NCBI RefSeq assembly: GCF_051020765.1
Contig: NC_134935.1
Span: forward strand, 2,481,579 to 2,545,578
Origin: Lasioglossum baleicum
Taxonomy: Eukaryota > Arthropoda > Insecta > Hymenoptera > Halictidae
Direction of reading: 5' to 3'
Length of the DNA stretch: 64,000 nt
In this document: positions 11,418 to 23,489 of the stretch, in pieces
Numbering within the stretch: position 1 is the stretch's first letter
Layout: the number at the start of each line of letters is the position of its first letter
Notes under the pieces: generated by a model
The model's database searches: none
Told to the model about the DNA's origin: nothing
Seen by the model: only the letters and a program-made list of their open reading frames with translations
Position numbers and translations under genes: made by a program

Positions 11418-12485
11418 GAACGAAATCCCTAAATGATTCCTAATTTAGCACTAAAGTCTCACCCGTGCCCTTCGACGACACTTGTCAACACACCTACACA
11501 CACTCTGCCGATGCTATTGCCTGTATAAGTATTTACACGTGCGTGCACTTTGGAATTACCTATATCAGCCTATATGTATATGTCGTGTGCAAAGGCATGA
11601 TGTATCGTCGACAAGATAACAATAATATATGTTTACATATCGAAAGAGCCACATTTAGCTCAGATTTAAGAGATTATTTGATTCATTTAAGCTTACCCAG
11701 ACCTATGCAGCTGAACGTAATTTATATTTTGTTACTACAGTTTGAATGACAATATTGTTTCATAAATATATATGGTTATATACGCAGGTTGCATTCTTTC
11801 AATAAAGTAAAAATACGCAAACACGCCCGAATGTTTATTATTTTATAATATATACTGTATATACAGATACATTTCTTATCTTTCGAAACTATTATGTTTA
11901 CATCTATCGAAAACTTTCTTAGTTGTAAAGATGTATGTATTTATTTGAGACTCATTCTTCGCATCTTGTTGAACACGCATATTTAAAAACGGAAATTTTT
12001 TTTCCATGAAAATCTAGTCGTTTTATGGTTAGAACGCGTAAAAGCAAAAATATGATAACGATCAGGAATGTTCGTCTTGTATTTGGATACAATCCAATGG
12101 ATAGTGATAGTACCACTGCATCAAACGGCCCTGAAACACTCCCATAGTGTGAGTAACAAGTGGCCGTTCTGTTCTCAATCGGTTCGCGGAGCACAAATCG
12201 TTCAGAGAACGATGCTTCTCTGAACATGTGTTTGCAAGCGTTTCCATTCGTCTAAGAATGCATTGTGTGCTGTGATATTCCGTTTACTTAGGAGGTAGGT
12301 AGAAATTGATCGCATCGAATGCAATAATATGCTCGTGTAACATCGTAACGATAATCCTGCAACCTCACATAAAAACAATAACTTAAATAGCTAATGCGTA
12401 TTTCTAAATACAAGAACACGTATTCGGTTTTCTTCGTTTTAATGACGTTCTTATTTTATTCGCGCTGCCCCGTAGCCCGTGCGAC
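11418..12485. promoter_or_regulatory. Shared upstream region of divergent TSR3 and ITPRID genes
   Basis: The two start codons, 11,417 (minus) and 12,486 (plus), point away from each other with 1,068 bp between them, so both promoters must lie here. I see no unambiguous core promoter motif. The open frame at 11,465-11,749 looks incidental. Confidence 0.55.
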
Positions 12486-15400
12486 ATGGATCCAGGTACT
12501 TGAATAATCCTTCATATTTTTTAATAGATGTTTAAAAACAAAACTCGCAATTCACGTAATTATGTAATTGACGTGTATGTTCAATGTTACTTTACGCGCG
12601 TATACGATACACATAGTTCCGCGAAAATGTATGTCTATATAATAAGTTGCACATATTTTTAATAAGAGTGCATTTTCAAGCGAATAATAAATTTATTTCT
12701 TCGAATCAAATTACTGCTGTAAATATCATGAGTCTTATATATCTGACCATAGTTATTGTTCGAATTTCATTAGAAAGCATCGGCACAGACACAATTATTA
12801 AAGTAACAGATTGGCTGCGTGGTCTTTGGGAAATGAGACGCCGGACCGGCCCAGTTCAACAATGGGTTGATTCATTACCATCGCCCGCAAAATCAAACTT
12901 ACCGATGGCAAGTCCGTGTCAAGATGTACCTTTGGAACCAGTTACTGCTTCTTCGATGACACCAACAGAGCCTAAAGACATTCCATATCCTGTGGGAATA
13001 AAATCCCCAGCCATGACTATATCAGCACCTATTCATGTTCCTAATACACCAACAGTTAACACATCTGGCCTACACAGGTATTGCAAAGAACAGAATTATT
13101 TTAGAAGAACAGAAGAATTTCTTTTTAAAGGAGCAGACTTGTTTTTAGGATTGCAAGGATATGGGATGCGCCTTCTCGTTTCTCGATAATGCATGCGTTG
13201 GGGGTTTTCAGTAGTCATAAGTGCTAGAGAAAAGATCAATCTAGCTTCTCAAAGTGGCCTATTTTTGCATTTGCGAGGCGTTTTGCCTCGTATATTCCTC
13301 ATAATTTGCATTATGCGGAAGTGTACAGCTGCGTATGTAGCTATTTTCATAAAGCTGCAACAAATTATGCTTTGAAAACACAAAAGTAGGCCAGGTTTGG
13401 AAGCTTGCGTGCTAGATTGATCTTTTATTTAGCACTTTTGACTACAGAAAAACCCCATCTTTGCAATATCGAGAAATGAGAAGGCGCATCCTGCACCCTT
13501 GCAATCCTGGAAACGAGTCCACCCCCTTAACACCTGTTCACAAAATTACTTACAGACATAAAAATTTAGTTCTGTTCGATTGCAGCTCACTGCCTCATAA
13601 ATTGGTACGTGATCCGAGTTTACAGTCTGATAGCAGTCATTGTAGCAGCGTGGAAAGCTTGTTAGAACTGAGGAAAGCAGATCCAGAAGCTATTTTACTT
13701 GGCCTAGGATTTGGTGGCTGTTCAGGCAGCCCTCAAGAGAATGGTTCCCTTTCCCGAATACCAAAAAGGTTTTTACAACCGTCGAAGCTCAAAGGCATAG
13801 CCATTAATGATTTTGTGAAGCACCAACAAGAAACTAGCGAATCTATTGATTCTGTATCTTTAGGATATCGAGGATTAACAGGTAAAATGTAGTAGAAATG
13901 ATTAATTAGTATTTCAAGAGTAATAATGAAATGTTGAACAACAAATTAGTTAGTCTAAAAATGTTGATAAAGCCGATAGCAAACAATATGCGCAAGCTTT
14001 GTGGATAAATTCATGAGAGTCAGTAGTGGATACTATGTTATGGGAATAATAATTTTATAGGAAGCGATGGCACATTATCTGTGTCTCGATTATATCCACA
14101 ACGCAGACATTCTGGACCAATTAAAGTTGTAAGTCTACCGACAGATAGGACATATCGTTCAATTATAAATTATGACGTTTATTTTGGTTTGTTGGTAGCT
14201 ATTTGTGAATGTGTATGTCAATCTCTTTTGTTTTTGCTAATTTTTAATGAAATGCACAGTATTATTAGTGTATTATATGGTATCAAAGAAAACAAATCTT
14301 CATTTATTTTTGATTATGTAGAGCATATGCTTGTAACGCGAAGAATTATGTATACATTTATGAAATTCGAAAATACCAAATGTTCTACCATGAAATTTAT
14401 GTATAGTATAGCTGATTATTAAATTATTATTTGTTGCTTTACTTCGTCATCATTATTATTGTTATTATGAGTTATCGCTACTGTGAAGTACATTATAAAG
14501 TTCTTGTTAAGAAATATGAAATAATTTCTTATTATATTTAATAGGTTCACCATACGTAGCACCTTCAGAAATTGTACAAAAAATTATGCAACGTTTACGA
14601 GAACATGAAAGCCATGAACACGATCCATACGCGATGTACAATTCTTACGAGCAGTATAGTCCATTTCCACAAAGTGGTACGCTTTCCGTACTGTCGCCGG
14701 ATAATAGACAATTTTTGGAGAGGCCACGATCGAAAAGCCCTGATATGCGTAATAAACGCATGATTATCGGTAAGGAACGAGTACCTTTTAGACTTTTCTT
14801 TAATTGAAAACATTACGATTTCACATGGCAAATTCTTGTATGGAAACATACATGCTTCAGGACAAAAGTCTTTTGCGTTTGGACATGACGGGGACCTAAT
14901 TGAAATCAATCCTTCCGATGTGAAGAGAACGTGCGAAGACAATCTAAACAATGATCCTAATTCTACCGAAAGATCACGAATATCTAGGAATTTCGAGAAC
15001 ACGAACGTAGATAATGATAAAGGGTTTGAAGGTATGACCATCCAAGAAATAGACAAGATAGTACTAAAGAAATCATCGTTTGACAACAGCATAGAATTTT
15101 GTGACGATAACATTGCGGAATCACTGGAGACATATACAGAGCATGTAAATATACAAAACGCAAACTCGGAGGATGATATTGATTGCAAAGAGGATGCCGC
15201 CTTCTTAAATACAGCATTACTAAATTACTCTGATATTCGACGAGCTAGCGATGGATTTTGCGATACGAAACAGTACGTAGAGAATTCATCAATGGAGCAT
15301 GCTAGGAGACACAGCGATAGTTTTGTTCACGCGGTTGAGAATGGCAGTAACGAGACGATTTTATCACAAAGAAGAAAAACCTTGAGACGCCAGGCTAGAA

Positions 15401-15915
15401 TAAATGATATAGATGCGATCAATTATTGTACTTCGAAAACGTGTATTTCGGATACAACGGAAGAGAAAGTAATAAACTCGCAGGAAAAGATAGATATCGG
15501 CGAACACAGTAAGAACACTCGAGTGAAATCACTCCAAAAGATCGATGAAAGTATAAAATCAAAAAATAGAGACGAAAGTTGCGGTAAACATTGTAATGCG
15601 ATGCCAAGAAAAATAGATGATTCAACTCGATGTATAGATGATAGTTTAGACGAAGAGAGTCAACAACATAATGTCAGTAAACACTATGTAGAAAAAAGTC
15701 AGTCCTTAAGACAAACGTGTATCGATAGTGGAGAGGGTACAACAAATTGTTGTTGTTGCCGATCTGGTTCTACGAAGTATTGGAAAAAAATGGACAAAAT
15801 TATTCAAGAGAATAAGAATTTTGAGAAGATAGTGAAAAAAAATAGAAGGGAAATGGCGGAGATTCGTGAAATGTTGAGCAGTGTATTATCCGTACGGTTG
15901 GAACCTGGTTTCTGA
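12486..15915 (+). CDS. ITPRID/KRAP-type protein, IP3-receptor-interacting domain
   Basis: Exons are 12,486-12,495 (ten bases, Met-Asp-Pro plus one base), 12,774-13,077, 13,556-13,881, 14,545-14,769 and 14,861-15,915; all phases agree and give 639 aa. Residues about 138-195 contain SLLELRKADPEAILLGLGFG, then RIPKRFL and INDFV. This matches the KRAP/SSFA2/TESPA1 (ITPRID) motif, known in vertebrates to bind and position IP3 receptors, partly via actin. The N-terminus carries TDWLRGLWEMRRRTGPVQQW, and the middle is polar and probably disordered. The last ~45 residues (KKMDKIIQENKNFEKIVKKN onward, ending VRLEPGF) look like a coiled coil. AATAAA lies at 16,254-16,259. Intron 2 is mostly a MITE. A candidate cassette exon lies at 14,061-14,128. 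No single insect gene name is certain. Confidence 0.9.
13125..13530. mobile_element. piggyBac-like MITE (TTAA) filling ITPRID intron 2
   Basis: TTAA lies at both ends (13,125-13,128 and 13,527-13,530). The ~100-bp inverted arms share GGATTGCAAGG, GGATGCGCCTTCTC, TTTCTCGATA and AAAGATCAATCTAGC. The same family is at 28,639-29,890 and 51,290-51,835. The host intron is 478 bp; without the element and one TTAA it would be about 76 bp. The element begins 47 bp after the splice donor and ends 25 bp before the acceptor. Confidence 0.9.
14061..14128 (+). other. Candidate cassette exon (68 nt) of the ITPRID gene
   Basis: Preceded by TTTTATAG and followed by a perfect donor, GTAAGT. It enters in the phase left by the exon ending at 13,881 and encodes SDGTLSVSRLYPQRRHSGPI plus two residues. 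Its length is not a multiple of three. Joined to the exon at 14,545 it shifts the frame and hits TAG after four codons, whereas skipping it keeps the full frame. It may be a truncating alternative exon, or an unseen microexon may restore phase. Confidence 0.45.
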
Positions 15916-18763
15916 TCTGAATTAATAAATTTAACGCCAAAACCAATTCCGGCAACAAGTGAACGGTGACCAATGATCGATTGAACAAATTGAGAAAATA
16001 TTTTATCTCGTACACTATGTTTCAAGTTCCACTTCGCTGATCTATTCGAAGAACAAGATATTTATTTTATACGTATGTATCAGTAAGTAGCGCTACGTAA
16101 AGGCATTTCGAATCAGCACACTTCTAGTAAAACTGGCACACAGAAGTATCTCAGGAAGTAATTAATACCATAATAACTGTCAATGCCAATCGTTCGTGCA
16201 CGAAGGAACATCTTTATTCATAACAGTTGCATTTCCGTGTTTTTATAGTTATAAATAAAGATGTAACTATTTTGTTATGTTTTTAAATTTTATTCTTATT
16301 ATATAATATAATATAGAACAAATACCAATGTTCAATACACAACATTTACAAATAAGTTCTCATTGTCACATACAATTATAATATTTCGTTATGTTTGAGT
16401 CTTACTTTTATTGTATTATATATTATACTTGTTACTTTTAGCAGATTTCTTCTCTGTTGAACATTTGAAGTTATATTATTGTTACATCAACGTACGAATA
16501 ATTTTACAGTTCGATCGTGTATATATATGCAATAGACTGTAAACATGATTAAAATAATTTTAAAGTCTTCTATTAAAATCAAAAGGTATAACGCTATGTT
16601 ACATTCCCAGGGTCAATTAAAGAAATTCGTAGAATTTCGAGCCGTAATTTTGTCCAGCAATAATGTGATAATATATTGTGTAATAATACGTCGTTTATTG
16701 CATTCTCTTATTTATAATTAAAACGTAACAAATTAGTGAAATATGTAACGGTTACTGAACATTGGTACGTACGTGCAATGTCTTTGTTCAATTTCAGAAT
16801 ATATTCCTACTGTTTGTAGAGTCTTTGATACTTCACTTACAATCGCGGCCGAAAAAAAAACAATCAAACGAGAACATTTTAGAAGAGAAAAAGAAACATT
16901 TTTTTGTAAATATTTAATGACTGCTTCTATATTTGTAGCGCGAACATCAATGGTAATAAACTACATTCCAGATCTGTGTGAACAGTGAGTTTGTTTCTAA
17001 TAGTACGTATTAGATAAAAAAGAAATTGTTAGCGTCGACCTACAAAGATATGAGTATGTATTTCAGTTCATTCATATGAATTGCATAAAAGTAAAATATA
17101 TATTTTTTATATACTATATTTTCTTTCTCTTAATATTATATTCTATAGAATATAATAAATTTTTAGCATCTAGAAATTGACAGACGACCTAAATTTGAGA
17201 TAAACATTAGAAACGAATTTATAGTAATTGCTACACAATTTTCTCGAATCTGCTTTTTATTGAAAGCTAAAAAAAAAAAATATTTCGCACACTTTAAACT
17301 TTCTTGCCTACTTTGATGTTCACACTACCTTGCATTCTTCACTTTTAAGAATAGACACTCGAAAGTATAGTGTAGTTGCTATGAAAATTAATTCGCACAA
17401 CCAGTATAAAAAGAGAGAGGTCTGAACTGTGAAAAATCTGGATGTGCGCAGCTTTTATTCGATAAGGTTATAATACTCTTGTTTGTGCTCAAGATTCTCT
17501 GTACTTTATGGTTACAATTAATAATAATTTGTGTTTTAGTATGAAACGAATATCGATTTATTTGAGCGTCTCGGGAACATCAATTATATATCAATGCAAA
17601 CGCTTGCTAATCCAAGAAAATATGAATATAGGAGATGTACTTATAGGTACTACAAATATAATAGAAACACTTCAAGTACAACTTTAAATATTCTTCTTAT
17701 CCGATATCATCTGAAATTTTAGGAAGAGAATTCATAGAGAATTATTTTCAAATATATCGTTTAATGTTTAAAATTTTTAACTTGTAATGAAAATTATATT
17801 CCTTACTGTATGCCCACATTCCAATAAGTTTGATGTACATAGATTATACAAACAGGATAGTCGTTTTTTTCGTATTGTTTAAGAAACGATAAAATGTACA
17901 AATATGGGAACACTGAATAAATAATTAACACAATTTGTTTTTACCCTCTTTTTCTTTCTTTCTTTCTTGAATGCGATCCATAATTTGTATCCATAAAACT
18001 AGTCCCAACATGATATACCACTGAACATGATTCGTGACAGTACAATTTAATTTCTTGTTCACACTATTGCTATCGACATAAATTTATTATACATTACATA
18101 CTTATGGCCACGAAAGATTCCCCAGAATTTAATTAAAAAGTTGGGAACAACATGATTTTTCAGGGAAAATTACACAATGATAGGAACACAACACAAACGG
18201 TAACTGACACTGTGATTTCTATATCTAACGTTTTGCATTCTGTTGACTAAACATAATGCAAGATTTAATTACTCAAAGTAACGCTATACGATATAAATAT
18301 TTAAAGTACAGTAGACGGCCATGTGAATTTTGAGATCATGATTGTGACTGTTACAAGGAAAAATACAAGACAGCATTTTAAAAATAATTTGTAGTTGGAA
18401 TAAGACTTGAAAACTTGTTGAAACTATAAAATATAAAATGTGAGTGGATATTGTATATTCAAATAACTGGATAATGATAAAGGTTTACAAGTAGCTTTAC
18501 CGTTAATTGAGTCGAGTATCTGGACTCGATCATGCCATCAATTATACGTAAAGCTACGCTTTGCAACAAACTAAGATCCATGGTCCACTCAATTTTATTC
18601 TCAAACACGAATCTGCTAGAATATCAATTTGTAAACTGCTTCTATGTGTTTTCGTAATATGCTTGTGTAGTGTTTATTGTGTACATGTGAATGTGGATGT
18701 ATTCTTTCTTAGCATACCTTAAAATGTATATAAACAAATAAGATCAATTCTCTGATCTTATAT
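15916..18763. other. Convergent intergenic region with 3' UTRs
   Basis: Lies between the 3' ends of the ITPRID gene (plus) and the acidic-protein gene (minus). AATAAA for the plus gene is at 16,254-16,259. TTTATT at 18,673-18,678 reads AATAAA on the minus strand, about 90 bp past that gene's stop. The rest is AT-rich without recognised repeats or exons; a short CTTT run sits near 17,950. Confidence 0.6.
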
Positions 18764-21702
18764 TTAGTCTTCTTTTTCTTCTCTGAAAAGAAAAGAAGAA
18801 ATAAATCAATTCCTGTATGATTCCAATATAAAAATATAGAGCAAATACTAAAGAAATCGAGAAGAACTTACTTTACAACGTCCTGTTGTTGCTGATCAAG
18901 ATGAAGTTCAACAATTGTTTCTGTTCTACTTTGAACTTTAAAAGTAACTTGTGCAGCCAAGTATTTATCTTTGTTATTCACCGACCATCCGGAATACTGC
19001 AAGAAACAAAAGATTGAAGAACCTGGTAACAAGTACGACAGCATTACAGTGGACATTTAAAACTTACGGTTGATGTGCTTTTGTACAATGTTTTTCCTTC
19101 TTCTTTGAAGGGTAAAAACTTTTGCAGTAACGCTTTTCCATCTATCCTCCATAACGTTGGTTCCGTGCTTCCGCCGATGTCTGCTTTTGCGACAACAAAT
19201 GCGCCAGACTGTAAAAACCAAAATGGACAATAGAAACAATTGATTGTTCCCCCATTAATCGAACGACCTTGCGCATCAACATACAGTAAAGTCTTTTGGC
19301 GTTTCTCCAGATGATTCGTTGAAGCTATTATCATCGGAGTCCTCTTCGTCTTCATCCTCTTTCTCATCTTCTTCTTTCTTGGACCGTCTCTTCTTTTTAG
19401 GTTTCTTTCCTGTGTCAGAATCTGACTCGTCGTCTTCTTCATCATCTTCCTCCTCGTCCTCTTCTTCTTCCTCGTCCTCTTCCTCTTCTGAATGTTGCCG
19501 CTTCTTGGCAGCTTCCCTCTGAGGCCTCTTCTTAGTACCGCTCTGAGTAACATTCATTGGAATATATTCTTTCAATATTTAAAAATGAAAATGGTACACG
19601 AAACATGAAATGGTACATCGACTGCCGTGGTGGTCATTACGGACCAGCACTAAACTTTCCAAGGGTGACTGTGGTGGTCGTAGCTGACCATTGCTGACTG
19701 GCGCAACTGAATTCGATAAAAGTTTGTAAACTTTGCGAAGAATAACGTTTATAATTTTGTAAGTGCAACTAATATTAACCCTGTGCACTCGGAGCTATTT
19801 TAACACCTTGGTCACCCAGCGTAATTCGGCTAAGTTTCCTGCAGGGCTCAAATACGACTATCGGAACACAGAACGTAAACAGAGCGAAAAGCGGGAATTC
19901 ATGTAGTATATCCAATATACAATATCCTATTTTTAATTAACTCGAACAAGAAGAGCATCACTCAAATATGGGTGACGTGGCGACCAACGTGTTAACTAGG
20001 AAATGATTTCTTCCAACCTTGAATAAATCTTCTTTTTTCAGTTTAAGGATATGAAATTATTATACAGTCGAATCTCAATAACTCGAGTCTCAAAGAAAGA
20101 ACTAAAATCTTTTAAGCCTCTCGGTGTACCCTACGAAAACTCGACTTACAGGGGGTTTATACAAGAGTTAATAATTTGCTGATTCTAATAGTTTTGAAGT
20201 ACTAATATAATCTACTAGGCTTTTGCATATTGCTATTACATATTAAAGAAATCTGTGATTTGACTTTGCGTTAATGAATTAACAGATTGTTGATCAATGA
20301 TACTTTCGACGGTAGCCAAAGCAGAGAATACATTTTCTTCAATAACATTGCATCTTTCTATGTAACTTTGTAAACCATTTACAGCTGTTTTGGCTTGTTT
20401 AGCTTCCACATTTGGAAAAAATAATTCGAGTTAAAAGAAGCTTTATTTCGATTTATAGAGGTTTTTAAAGTGCAGCGGAAGGGAGTGAACAAAATTTTCG
20501 TCTTACAGAGGTTCGAGTTATTACAAGTTTGACTGTAATACCTCATACAATACTCAAACGTGTAGTAATTGATTACATACCAACATATTTTTAATAATGT
20601 AAACAATTTTTAATGGCGTCTCGGAGTCACCACTCGAATGCTAAAGGTTAGAATAGTGTTTCTGTATAATATGATTCTTTAATAGGGTCAATTTCGCTTC
20701 AGCGCTGGAGGCAAAACCAACAAAATACGTTCGGCAGTCAACGTGTTGAAAAATTAATAAATTTTTATTTATTTCAATATTTCGCCACGTAAAACGCGTT
20801 TTGCATGCTGATTAGAAATTAACCCGAATTTATAAAATCGATCGCAATCCGAAATAAGAGAGAAACTCCGAAATGCACAGAAGAAACAATCACTCGCGGC
20901 GCACGCATGCATGCATACACCGCACAGGTAGTAAGTATGTAGTTGTACTGTTTTGAAGAATTCATTGGCCGGCGCCACCGACTGACCGGCCGGCAACGAT
21001 AATTCGCGGCAGTGGCGACGACAGACGCGACTTCACATTTATGGTCGATAAAAATTCTTTTGCATAGAGAAATTACGTCGATCAGGCGTAAACCTTGTGC
21101 TTGTATCACCAATCACTGATGACTTTCATGTATTCACGATAAATCAATCGAAATTAGTCGCTACAGTAGATAAAAGTTTCGAGAATGTACGACGTACCGA
21201 GTAACGTGTTTGTCACGGGTTCGACGGCGCTGTTAACACAGCCAATTCATATTTGAGAAGATTAATGAAAAACGACTTGCATTTGACAATAACACGGCAT
21301 GCCGTGTAATATAAACAAAGAACAGGAAACTATTCGAAAGGGACCGTTGAATTAGTTTCGAAAAACGTTCAAAACATTTCCGTTACTTTCTCTGGAAAGT
21401 AGCGGATCGAAACGGTAGATTCCGATTGACAGATCTTTACTCGTGAATAATGGCGTATAAATGTTTTTGCTCGAGCTCGAGTCCGATTTCTAAGTCCTCT
21501 CGGAATATGGACAATTACAATCGATAAGGAAACAAGCGACTAAATGTTGAAAATACATAAGAATAAGGGAAGCAAAGCGTTAGCGTGGGCTTACTTCGAC
21601 TCCGGGCTCAGGAGTCCACTCTTCTTCAGAAGCCCCCTCCATTTCTTCTGGATCGTCTGCGGAATATTCGTCTTCGTCCGACACGTCCTTAGTTTTCTTC
21701 AT
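18764..21702 (-). CDS. Acidic, probably nuclear protein of unknown function
   Basis: Exons on the minus strand are 21,702-21,595, 19,542-19,285, 19,208-19,068, 18,996-18,872 and 18,782-18,764; phases agree and give 216 aa. I do not recognise the family. Residues 1-36 are acidic and end in EEWTPEPGVE. Residues 37-122 hold a basic patch (KKRPQREAAKKR), a long Glu/Asp run, a KKPKKKRR nuclear-localisation-like cluster, then more acid. Residues 123-200 look like a folded module, with SGAFVVAKADI, LWRIDGKALLQKF, GKTLYKSTSTYSGW and VQSRTETIVELHL. The last exon adds only KEEKED; if its intron is not removed, TAA follows directly after VVK, so both ends encode nearly the same tail. Intron 1 (about 2 kb, 19,543-21,594) shows no recognised element. 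Location is inferred from composition. Confidence 0.85.
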
Positions 21703-22491
21703 GTTGCTTTTGCGCGAAATGTTTGCAAATTTTCCCGAGGGAACTCACTGAACGAGAGAAACAGTCACGAGACCACGTACAAATCGACCAACCAGTACGG
21801 AACTACCGCAAACAATATGGCGGTGTACGGCGGCAGGAATTGACTATCGCGCATATCCTCCTGCGCAGCCCGGAAGCGACGCGTGTCTCGTAGCTTCCTA
21901 GCGTTCCTATTAGCGCGGGACGTACCATTCTTTCAAACGAAAGACGAGCATCGCACAGTGCACAGCTCGGTAAAATAGTATTTTGAATAGTACACGGTAA
22001 ATAATCCTATTTATTTTCTAAAGTATGCGTTCAACTCTAAAACTGAAATATTTCATTTGAAAGAATATTTTATTTTAAGAATATAGAAAATATTTGCATT
22101 TTGTCTTTATTTTCAATTCCAATTTTAAATATTATTGCTGAAAATAATGGTTCGAATTCAATACATTTATGAGTATAAATAGTTTCTTAACGATAAGTTA
22201 CACGTACTGTATGTTTATCAACAAACAAAGGATTTTTAAAAGAATATGAACCATGTATGCGACCCATTGCATACGCTTTGAACAAACTACAAGGTGACAA
22301 TGTCTTTTTCGGTGATATATTTCCTTGGATTTTGGGAATAGAGAATAACTTAAAACATATTGAAAATATCGAAGATGGTACATGTAACATCAAATATTAC
22401 GAACCCTTCAGACTTCATTTACTATCAAGTCTGAAATTTCGATTTTTCTGAACATGCAAGCGACTATACTATACTACATACATATAATATT
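21703..22491. promoter_or_regulatory. Upstream region of the acidic-protein gene
   Basis: The first ~270 bp are CpG-rich and include CAAACAATATGGCGG, which resembles a YY1-type site. AT-rich intergenic DNA follows. Promoter function is inferred from position only. Confidence 0.4.
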
Positions 22492-22650
22492 CAGTGAATC
22501 ACGATAATATTCGGACACTTTTAAAAGGACGATAGCTTTTTAAATTTCAGATCATACGACTTGGATTTTGTTTCGAGAAGTTAGAGCAACTAGTTTACTA
22601 CGAGATGTGAAAGAAAATTTTTGAAAAAATTGCAATTGGTCGGATTTACA
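22492..22650. mobile_element. Left part of a Tc1-type MITE, split by a hAT insertion
   Basis: Begins CAGTGAATCACGATAATATT followed by CGGACACTTTTAAAAGGACG, as in 7,138 and 7,276. The body continues to the hAT at 22,659 and seems to resume beyond 23,231, where it decays. A clear right end was not found. Confidence 0.7.
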
Positions 22651-22658
22651 GAAAAAAC

Positions 22659-23223
22659 CAGGGCTTCGGAGTCGAAGTCGGAGTCGTGGAGTCGGAGTCG
22701 GAGTTTGGGAGTAATTGCTTATCACTGGAGTCGGAGCCGGAGTAAGAAGAAGCTATACATATACATATCGACTCCCGGAGTCGGAGTCAGAGTCGGAAAA
22801 AATATATCGACTCCGACTCCAACTCTGGCTCTTTTGTTTATAAATCATTAATAGATTTATGTATACATAAATAAATTGCTAATATTCGATCTACAGTATA
22901 GACGTATTGTATATGTATACATATGTATACCTCGACACTATGTAGAGGAGAAACAGTTAAAGTTATGGTAGTAGTATTTTCTAACTATTTCCTGAAAGTG
23001 AGAAAGTAACAATCGTGTTGTGTTGTATCAGAGTTATCTGTTTCATATTCTTAGACTTTAATACAATATTTCAACTATTTATTCAGTTTTATTACAACTC
23101 TTAATTATTTTGGTAACATATTGTTTCAATTTGGAGAGTCGGAGTCGGAGGTAAAAAAAAAGAGGAGATGGAGTCGAAGTTGGAGTTAAGAATTTTTGTC
23201 TACCGACTCTGTGTGAAGCCCTG
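22659..23223. mobile_element. hAT MITE carrying GGAGTC repeats, perfect 8-bp TSD
   Basis: TIRs are CAGGGCTTC and GAAGCCCTG. Flanks are identical copies of GAAAAAAC at 22,651-22,658 and 23,224-23,231. The left internal part is an array of GGAGTC or GAGTCG units (about 22,668-22,745), followed by units in the opposite orientation near 22,770-22,830. Another short GGAGTC array lies near the right end (23,137-23,185). The middle is AT-rich and non-coding. Confidence 0.93.
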
Positions 23224-23489
23224 GAAAAAACACTAGAAATTGTTGTTTACAACTTTTTTTCCTTTCTGAAAAAAAACTATACTATAATCATACAAACATT
23301 GCAGAATTAGAATTATTTCAATATTTGAGCGATAGTGATACACAAATTGAAAGTATTGTACCACACAAAATACAAATATATGAAAACATTAGTTTTAAAG
23401 TACAACACAGTTATTCCGTCCACTGCCCTAGTTGAGAGACTTTATATCTTTGCTTGGACTGATTCCGCGTCCTCGAAGGAGCACCCTAA

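Noticed and set aside
14595..15188. 197-aa minus-strand open frame
   Set aside because: It is antisense to ITPRID exons 14,545-14,769 and 14,861-15,915, which join in phase with upstream exons.
16773..16988. 71-aa plus-strand open frame downstream of the ITPRID gene
   Set aside because: No domain, no upstream partner in phase, and it lies beyond the likely poly(A) signal.
19319..19522. Plus-strand poly-Ser open frame
   Set aside because: It is the antisense of the Glu/Asp-coding tract of the acidic-protein exon (19,285-19,542), whose splice phases and homologous-looking context support the minus strand.
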